Positions 56,451 through 64,000 of a DNA stretch of 64,000 nucleotides are shown one piece after another. The notes beneath the pieces were generated by a model. It made no database searches. It saw only the letters and a list, made by a program, of their open reading frames with translations, and was not told the DNA's origin. Source of the stretch: Brassica napus (lineage: Eukaryota; Streptophyta; Magnoliopsida; Brassicales; Brassicaceae); NCBI RefSeq assembly GCF_020379485.1, contig NC_063436.1:25790423-25854422 (forward strand), written 5' to 3'. Each line of letters starts with the position of its first letter. The stretch's first letter is position 1. The translations under genes and the position numbers were made by a program.

Positions 56451-57664
56451 ACTCTCTTTCGTTATATATTGCAAATCCATGTTGCTGATTGTGTTTTTAC
56501 CTCCTTAATTTTCTTTGCAGTATTCCGATCTTGACTGTAGAAGGAAAACATATGATGAAAACCACATAAGAGAAAATTAGGATTGCATCTAATAGCTTAG
56601 TAAGCTGTGCAACTTTGACCGTATAAGATTTGTGCTCCGGTTGTAAAGATACGACTTTTTCTTTGCTTACTTGGGAAAGCACCAACTTAAGTACACAACT
56701 TTGATACACAATACAAAAGCTTTGATTCATGCCTCGAACATGTTCCATCACTTTAGCAAGTCCACACTATGTGTGCTTCCAAATGGCCATGAGTTCAGAC
56801 ATTATTTTTGCTGTTGCCACACAAGATTCTAATTCATATACATGAAAAAAAGAGGCATCTGTTGGAAAATCAAAAACTAATTAGATACAACAAAAATTTG
56901 ACCAAAATAAAATAGATATAACAAAATAAAATAATAAATATTTAGTGAAAATACTTAACTAGCTTCAACTTGGTAAAAACTATTTAGCAAATAGTAAATT
57001 AGTTAATTGTATAGATAATCTAAAATACATAAATTTCAAAGATGAATAGAAAATATCACAAAAAAAAATTTATAATATAGTTCTTCAAATTTCATCAAAC
57101 CTAGAACCATGAAAAATAATAAAAGGGAATCTCACATATATTTTTTTTGTTACCAATTTCAAGCATAGACAAATTAACCAGAAAATGATAGAAGCACAAT
57201 AAATTATTAATATGTAATCAAAATAAATATTTTACAAAAAATCAGTTTAAAAATAATAATATAACAAATAAAATCATAAAGTTAACAAAATTACTCAATA
57301 GAACTTGTGCTTGGTAAAAAAATTCGTCAACAAATATTAATTTAGTAAACATATATAATATAATTTAAAAATATTACTTCAAAATAAATAGAAAAAAAAA
57401 CTATACGACTTAATAATATTACGAAGGGAAGAGTTCAAGATCGGTAAAGCTTACATGGACAAATTTGAGAACTAAGCAAAATAAAAGCGAACAAATAATG
57501 AAAGCTCATCAAGAGATCTTTCCACGAATTAAAATAATCAAACTATCATGTTATTTAACAACATATAAGAATACAAAACAACAATTACATTTCACAACAT
57601 GAACATCAAAATAGGTGTGACACCTACTATTGCAGTAAACACATGAAAAACATTTGTTTTTAAG

Positions 57665-58050
57665 CTAAAGATGTAAGTTTACGACACTCTTTTTTATCCT
57701 CGACGCACCGTCTGTAGCTCCTCCACAAACCTCTAAGTATTTCAGGAACACTTCAAGAAGCTCATCCATCAAGCCACTGTTTAGAATAGTTTGTTGAGTT
57801 TCAGGAGAAAACTTGAAGAGATCTTCGCTTACACATGTATAAAGATCAGTGAGACCAGAGAGACCGTCACAGACCATGGTCTCCGACTCTGGCGAAGACA
57901 ACCCCAGAGCTCTAACCTTGGAGACCACTTCTTGAATTCTCCTAACACTCGAGTGAGACCGAACTGGTAAGTTAACACATCTCGGTTTGTATGCTCTGTG
58001 GAGTCTTGGAGATAATGAAGAACATATACACTCAAGTAATGATGATAAAA
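57665..58050 (-). pseudogene. DUF241-family gene fragment captured in the Helitron
   Basis: About 125 residues on the minus strand: SSLSPRLHRAYKPRCVNLPV, SHSSVRRIQEVVSKVRALGL, MVCDGLSGLTDLYTCVSEDL, and ETQQTILNSGLMDELLEVFL and CGGATDGASRIKK, ending in a stop. The pattern fits the N-terminal half of plant DUF241 proteins (usually near 300 residues). There is no ATG at the expected start and the C-terminal half is absent. It lies opposite to the other fragments in the Helitron. Confidence 0.65.
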
Positions 58051-58798
58051 ATTGAGGTTTTCGAGTTATGCTTTGTTTGGTCTTTTAGCTCTAGGGTTAA
58101 TATAAACATACATAATGATAACAAATGTCAATGAGTAGGGCCTATAGCTAGCGCTAGACGTGAAGACCATGTGAAGTGAGTGTGGGTGTTTCACGAAGCA
58201 GAAGCAGAAGCACAAGACTTAAAGCTTGTGGGAAAGTAAAAATAAATAAACAAATAAATAAATTCATATTAAAAATTAACAAAATCTAATTACAACTATG
58301 TACATTAATGTAAAAAGTTGCAAAGTCTGGACAAGCATGGCAATACATAACATAGGTCTGAAATTATTGTCCGGGATCCGGATCTGATCCGAGATCCACT
58401 CCAAATCCGCTCCATAAATAGGATATCTGGAGTGCCCGAATATGAATCTGGATAGTAAAATCATGGTCCGTCAAAACCGAATCCGGATCCGGATATCTTA
58501 ATTTTTTAGATATGGATATCCGGATCTGTATTTTAAAAATATATTAAATTTTTAAATATCATTAATATTAATATTTGATATATTAATATTTATACATAAA
58601 TTAATATTATAATATTTTATTTTATTTAAATATTATACACACATATATATATATATATTTATAAATCTAAAATTAATAATTGATTTAAGTATTATTTAAA
58701 ATTTTAGTAATTAAAAAAAATATTTTTTAATATTTTTACGGATCCGAATCGAGCAGCGGCTGCATCAAACACTCCTTAACAAAACGCAAAGAAAGAAG

Positions 58799-59116
58799 AT
58801 GCTGATTCATATGAGGTGACCCTAGACGAAGACTTTCTCACTGCCCTGGAATATGGAATGCCTCCTCCTGCTTCTGGAATGGTACTATATCTTATTTTCT
58901 TTCTTGTATACGAGTAGATTAATAGTATTGACGTTGCTTAATTTTCATAGTCAAAAACATTACCAAGCTTTGTATGCTCAAGTACTTATATAAGTTCTCT
59001 TATTGTTTTTCCGTCTTTCCTAGAGGCCTGGTATTGACAGGCAGGTGATGCTGTTGACAAACTCTGCGCGTATAAGAGACGTCATTACCTTTCCTGTTCT
59101 GAAGGTTCAGCAGTAA
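58799..59116 (+). pseudogene. C-terminal fragment of lysyl-tRNA synthetase captured in the Helitron
   Basis: Two exon remnants: 58799-58881 encodes ADSYEVTLDEDFLTALEYGM and PPPASGM, and 59024-59116 encodes RPGIDRQVMLLTNSARIRDV and ITFPVLKVQQ before TAA. This is motif 3 and the C-terminus of a class II lysyl-tRNA synthetase (GMGLGIDR in active enzymes). Here the motif-3 arginine context is changed to GMRPGIDRQ and one Pro is duplicated. The intron between them is kept, so capture was at DNA level. Not functional. Confidence 0.85.
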
Positions 59117-59329
59117 TAATTGCGCCTAACGTGGTAATACATGTTGTAGCTTTAGCATTCCTTGTGTATCTTTTTTTTGGCTATTTCTCGAGCTGAGGAA
59201 GTTGGAAGAAGCTTGTGTAACATACGCAACTGGATAGTAAAAAACAAATCCAATGATCTTTTGCTTGATACGTGCTTGAGAATGAAATAGACGTACAATA
59301 ATACATACGAAAATAGTTCCATCATGTTT

Positions 59330-59530
59330 CAGAGCTCTGGGATCAAACCCAATATCAGAACATTCAACATCCTCCTTGATTCATATGGGAAAAGAGGAAA
59401 CTACAAGAAGATGAGTGCTGTGATGGAATTCATGAACATAGTCACCTACAATATGGTCATTGACGCCTTCGAGAGAGGAGACTTGAAACAAATGGATTTT
59501 GCTCTACTTTGTCATTTTATAGGATTTTGA
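59330..59530 (+). pseudogene. PPR-protein fragment captured in the Helitron
   Basis: Encodes SSGIKPNIRTFNILLDSYGK, RGNYKKMSAVMEFM, then IVTYNMVIDAFERGDLKQMD before the frame ends. The 35-residue PPR periodicity is visible (KPNIRTFNILLDSYGKRG, then YNMVIDAFERGDL). A deletion removed residues between VMEFM and IVTYN. PPR proteins bind organellar RNA; this piece holds only about two repeats. Confidence 0.75.
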
Positions 59531-60258
59531 AAGGTAGTTTTCAAAACTTATAGAATAGTATGAATCTCGGATTAGTTGATAAATGATTTATAAGCATTGT
59601 AAAATTTTATATGTTCTTATCAAACTTTTTGAACTCTTCTAATTTCTTAATATGCGACTACTACTATTACTGTACGCAAATGAAAAAATTTAAAATTGTC
59701 TATTTCATTTGAAATGCGTCCTATAACTTTACATCATCAAATAATGTTAACGTAGGGATAAACAACCCCGTTTATTTTCTCAACCAATAAAATATTGTAT
59801 CTGAGTATTTGTTTTCTTTGTCAAACAAGTAGCATTTTGTAATATGCTCACAAACACCGGACACTATTAACATTATGTGAACTATAAAATCGACACCTAC
59901 CCAGAATAAGATCATCTCTATGACTTCCTTGATGCAATAACATGTCACATTTTTAAAAGGAAACTGCCTCGACACAAATAGCAACTACAAAAGTCGATTT
60001 TCAAATTCGACAACGATAGCCACAAACAAATTTTTATAGTTACATAACACGAACAGTGATTGTTGATTGTTGATTGTTGATCGTATATGTAGATTCGTAT
60101 ATATAAATTTAAGTAGATTCAAAAATATCATTTTTTCAACATATTTTCATTTTCATATTTTAAAACATATTTTCTTTACGAAATCTATAAAACGAATTTA
60201 CAAATTCATGTAAGAAGAAAACATACGAACCCGGCGCGTAGCGCCGGAATACCACTAG

Positions 60259-60421
60259 TATATATATATGTCTTTGATTCTAGTATAAGATAAATGCCAT
60301 GCTATATTCGTTAAATTTTTTTTTTTTTTTGCACACAAGTAGATTCGTTAATTTAGCAACTAATCAAATATGTCTAGACTTATATAAAAATTTAAAGTTA
60401 GTCTTGAATAATTAATTCACA
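60259..60421. other. Short spacer between two Helitron 3' ends
   Basis: AT-rich; TATA dinucleotide run directly after the first Helitron end. Nothing else seen. Confidence 0.4.
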
Positions 60422-61450
60422 CTAGATTTTGACCCGTGCATCCGCACGAGTATTTACTTCTTTTTTTATAAATATATATTTGTTGTAAGTCATGAAAATG
60501 TCATATTATTATTTTGTATTAAATGTTATTTTGTTTTCTTGTAAGTATAATATAATATTTCATCTATTATTTTTTAACAAAAATATGTTGCTATTTTTTT
60601 TGTCACTATTATATGTCATATATGTTCATCATATAATTAATCGTATTTTATAAGTACCATAATATAAATAATCATATAATGAATAATATTTTATACGTAC
60701 AATCATATAAATAATCATATATATTATTTTTTTAAAACTTAATATGAAATATAAAAACCATAATTTAAGTTGGTATTTGAAATTGAATTTTGTATTTTTT
60801 TCTTATATATATGTAAAAAATATTTTGATAATGGTTACTGGAAAATATTTTAGTAAAAAGCAAATTTTGAATATATATATATATTTTTTGAATCAATTTT
60901 TGATATAAATTAATTTTAAATTAATATTTTGATTTAAAATATGTGTAAATAATTATTTTATACAAAAAATGGTTTTAGGTAATTAGATTGGATCATTTTC
61001 GTATATTTTAAAGCTGACCAGATATATAGTTTCACATAATATAATAGACTTCTAATTTTTCTAAATAACATAAACCCATTATTATTTTTAATATACTATT
61101 ATCCATGTTTCAAATAATTTTTTTTACTGTTTCCATGTTTTCAAACAGTTCTTAAATGTACTTTTATTTTAATAAGATAGATATTGATATCTAAATTATA
61201 TTTGAATTTCGTATATTGCAGTTAGATATTATGGGATTTAATCCTAAAATGTTAATCAGGAAATGTATATTAATTGGAGCATTAGTGGTTATCTAAATTT
61301 TAGGAAGTTATTGAATTTGTTAATATACGGAAATAAAAATTTATATGAGTAATCAAATGTACGTTAGAGATTTGATTTTCAATTGTTTGATTATATTTAT
61401 GTAATATATTGATTGTCAAAACATATTTGGCACGAAATTATTGTTTACAT
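60422..61450 (-). mobile_element. Helitron 3' end (minus strand); 5' end not found
   Basis: On the minus strand the sequence ends with hairpin CTCGTGCGGATGCACGGG-like, then TCAAAATCTAG at 60422 before host T (60421). The 3' end is nearly the same as that of the element at 22310-23633. The AT-rich body extends rightwards, but no clean TC start could be fixed; the right limit given is arbitrary. Confidence 0.55.
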
Positions 61451-61633
61451 ACAGTAAAACCTCTATAAATTAATAATGTTGGGACTACACCAAAACTATA
61501 ATTTTTTTATTAATTTATCGATATACTAATTGAACCAAAAATTCAATTTGAGACTATAAAATTATATTATTTTATAAAAAATATAGTGTATATTAATTTA
61601 TAGAGTATTAATTTAAAAAAGATTATACTGTAT
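61449..61633. mobile_element. Mariner-like MITE (about 180 bp)
   Basis: Left end CAGTAAAACCTCTATAAATT and right end reverse-complemented CAGTATAATCTTTTTTAAAT, both beside TA. Inner inverted motif CTCTATAAATTAATA is shared by both ends. Non-coding. Confidence 0.6.
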
Positions 61634-62421
61634 TTGCAAGATTTTTGGATGATTGGTTAATATTATATTTTATTTTCAAAAATTTCTTGTACATGAAAAA
61701 GAATGATTACAAAAACAGAACCAGTTGATTTCTTTAACCGAATGATTTATATAAATAAAGACCAAAACATGACCAGTTGTGTACCTTCTAAAAGTTCATT
61801 ATACAAAAAAAATATTTGTAATATACATATAAGAGGTCATCAATATCATAAGTTATATATTGTGTCTCGGTTTCAACTTGTAAGAATCATTATCAAAAGT
61901 CGAAATTGTTCTCATGATTATACGATATATGCATGTAGACTATTACGTGAAAATATGTTTCAGCTCAGATAATTATTGTTAATAATAAGTAATGGGCTTC
62001 AACGATATCTAGTCGTGAAAACTTTGCCCGAGATTTAATTATTAAAAGTTAAGAGATAATGGTATTTGATGGTAATTAGTGAAGAAAAATCAGGGTTGAA
62101 TATTAATTGTACTTCAGTTTTAATAGTTTAGATGGATGGTTATCATAATAAAAAGATCTTGGCCCGCAACTATTTTTTATTTGAGAAAGAAATAAGTCCA
62201 ATATATATATATACAGAAAATCAAATAAATTTCATTTTATTTAACTATAATACAATGATATATGTGTTTGTCCATATATTTTTGAGGCAAATGATACATC
62301 CCCTGGTTAAGTATTAAATTTTTCAGTCTAATAGTTGTTTGATATTCTTATTTGCTAATATTTGGTTTACCCACTGCTAAATTTAAGAGTGAGTTTGTCT
62401 GGTAGAATTTTTCCCGGTGCT
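61634..62421. other. 3' flank of the endoglucanase gene and intergenic DNA
   Basis: AT-rich, with short open frames that lack family features. The 3' UTR of the minus-strand endoglucanase should lie at the right side. Confidence 0.4.
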
Positions 62422-64000
62422 CTAGTTAGAATTCCGGCAAATCAGAGCTGCAACGGGCCCAATAAAGGCGGCGTTGATGTAAGTTGTGGGCTCTGCATGG
62501 GCGTAATCTGATCTTTTATCGCTAAAGTGATCTGATTTGTCCGGCCCCCCAACAATTGCGCCGGTATGCTCATTCGGGTTTGGTTGATCAGAGTTAAAGT
62601 ATGAAAATCCTCCTTTGCAGTCAATTTTGTCCGGCTTAGATTTGATTGATGGTAAAGATGAGCTTCTATGATGAGGCTGTGTTGGGCACTTGTTCCCGAA
62701 TCCCACCATGTAAGACATTTTCTTTGGATTATTTCCAAGAATGTAATCAACCTGAAAATAAACCGACCGGTTAAAAAATGGGATGGTGCATAAAACTAGT
62801 CTAGTATGGAGCTTATTTTATTACCTGTGATTTGGCGAAATCATGAATTTGTGACGCAGTGAACTTGGTTGAACCACACTGGATTGAACCGACCCGGGCT
62901 CGAGTTAGAGTTTTTGAGTAATGGAACAAAACTGTTGTAGCCGCTGTTGCATATTGTAAGTTACTACCGTCTCTAGTAAACAAAAGGCCACCTGAATAAC
63001 CAAAAGTATAAACATAATTATAAAAACCAACACCAACCAAAAAATATAATAATAAACAAACCAATTTTTTGGTTATCTAGATAACCAGTGAAAATTACCA
63101 GGAGTTGGTTTAATTTGTTGAGAGCTACTTCCTGGCATCAATGCGCAGACGAATGACTCAACATCGTTCTTAAATTTTCCCAATTCATTCTTCCCATTGT
63201 AGAACTCCTTAAAGAAAATAAGTAAAGGAGAAGTACTAATTAAATTCAAACTAAATTTTCTTGTTGTAGAATTGTAACGAACTTGATTTATATATATGAG
63301 TACTAACTGATGCGAGTAGAGCCTGAGCTCCGGCAAATTTATTGTCCCAGCTGAATTCATTCACCGCTTGGCTCCAACCTTGATTGCTTACAACATAACT
63401 TAGGTATTTATTTTCTCCTGTTGCCTTGTATAACCAAGCCGCAGCCCATAATAACTCGTCCTTTATACCACAAAATAATTTGAAAATAAAGTATATTATT
63501 GTTATCTCAATACAAAAAGTAATTCATTTATATTACATGTAAGTATTCGTTTAGTTTACTTAGAGATTGGATTGAGCCATTTATTGAATCATGTGTACCG
63601 GTCTAGTTCGGTTTAATTACATTGTAGCCTGAGTGTGAACAGTAGAAAGGGCAAGATGCTTGATATGAACCTCTGTGCTGATCAGCAAATTCAAATAGCT
63701 GCAGAAAATATATAAAGCTTATGTTAAACCTTTTGATAAAAAAAAGCTTATGTTAAACCAAATAACTAAGCATATACATGACCTCGTGATTGATTCTTAG
63801 GATCATAAGGTATGTTGGAATTCATATATATATATAAAGTATACTAACGGATTTTGCATGGCTTAGAAGCGTGGATGAATATTTAGAATCGAACGATTTG
63901 AAAACAAGTGAGGCGGAGGCAAGAGCGGCTGCGGCTTCACTGGCGACTTCAGATCCGGGGGAAGAGGATGATATCTTGTAGAGAGTTCTGGCTGTGTCCA
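62422..64000 (-). CDS. GH9B15: GH9 endo-1,4-beta-glucanase (class B), 3' part; continues beyond the window
   Basis: Six exons in phase, minus strand: 64000-63849 (cut by the window edge), 63698-63621, 63460-63308, 63207-63099, 62991-62825 and 62751-62422. Recognisable family stretches: [80 protein letters not shown] and THE PHHR motif (QPHHRSSSLPS; usually PHHRGSS). The GH9 signature is DKRSDYAHAEPTTYINAAFI with the catalytic acid Glu. No carbohydrate-binding tail or membrane anchor is seen at this end, so it is a secreted class B type. The enzyme cleaves beta-1,4-glucans in the wall. The symbol is assigned from similarity and from its position next to WRKY29 (At4g23560 in Arabidopsis). No defect visible in the part present. 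Confidence 0.88.

Larger units (their letters stand above)
55028..60258 (+). mobile_element. 5.2-kb Helitron with several captured host-gene fragments
   Basis: Starts TCTATAATAATAAAGGAGAC after host A (55027), and ends with hairpin CCGGCGCGTAGCGCCGG, then AATACCACTAG before host T (60259). It contains an RPA-like first exon (55544-55599) and fragments of lysyl-tRNA synthetase (+), a PPR gene (+) and a DUF241 gene (-). Other spliced-looking pieces at 55760-56450 were not recognised. No helicase/Rep domain is seen, so it is non-autonomous. Because 57000-57600 and 58500-58740 are AT-rich filler, nested insertions within the unit are possible. Confidence 0.75.

Noticed and set aside
61703..62317. 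Open frames left of the endoglucanase gene
   Set aside because: AT-rich, no ATG context or family features; probably 3' flank.

Overview
The window is plant nuclear DNA from a Brassicaceae genome, most likely Brassica or a close relative. It is AT-rich, with small-exon GT-AG genes separated by nested DNA transposons. The low-copy genes are a GH28 polygalacturonase, a DUF793/ROH1-like gene, a WRKY29 orthologue and a GH9 endoglucanase. From memory, their order matches Arabidopsis chromosome 4 around At4g23500-At4g23560; that is recall plus inference, not an alignment.

Layout. 1-2465: gene-poor, one Stowaway-type MITE. 2475-18434: a 16-kb Mutator-like element of the Kaonashi (KI/ULP) type with a 9-bp target duplication and related inverted ends. 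It carries a broken mudrA-like transposase (+), two GRF-zinc-finger genes, a gag-like acidic ORF, three F-box-like genes (two in a segmental duplication with 17-bp and 40-bp minisatellites), and a seven-exon DUF1985/Ulp1-like gene (-). 18435-26808: AT-rich TE relics, including a hAT MITE with an 8-bp TSD, a foldback repeat with a telomere-like core, and two short Helitrons. 26809-30256: apparently intact six-exon polygalacturonase with a 775-bp Helitron in intron 1. 30545-39518: an unrecognised minus-strand gene remnant split by a complete 7.7-kb CACTA element (31316-39036, TSD TAA) that carries an intact TNP2 transposase and a spliced Ptta/En-Spm-type second gene.

39982-41484: a PIF/Harbinger-like element (TSD TTA) carrying the first five exons of L-arabinokinase (ARA1), inserted in a dead TIR-domain resistance-gene fragment (41488-42074). 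44246-45376: ROH1-like gene. 45490-46567: exon remnants on the minus strand. 48302-51304: a non-autonomous CACTA foldback derivative (TSD TAT) of the same family. 53125-54372: WRKY29. 55028-60258: a 5.2-kb Helitron that has picked up pieces of lysyl-tRNA synthetase, a PPR gene and a DUF241 gene beside its own RPA-like exon. 60259-62421: another Helitron end and a mariner-like MITE. 62422-64000: the 3' part of a GH9 endoglucanase gene, running off the right edge.

The window therefore shows a conserved gene string split apart by class II elements, four of which (MULE, Helitron, Harbinger-like, CACTA) carry or interrupt host genes. No LTR retrotransposon, tRNA, rRNA or CRISPR was seen.
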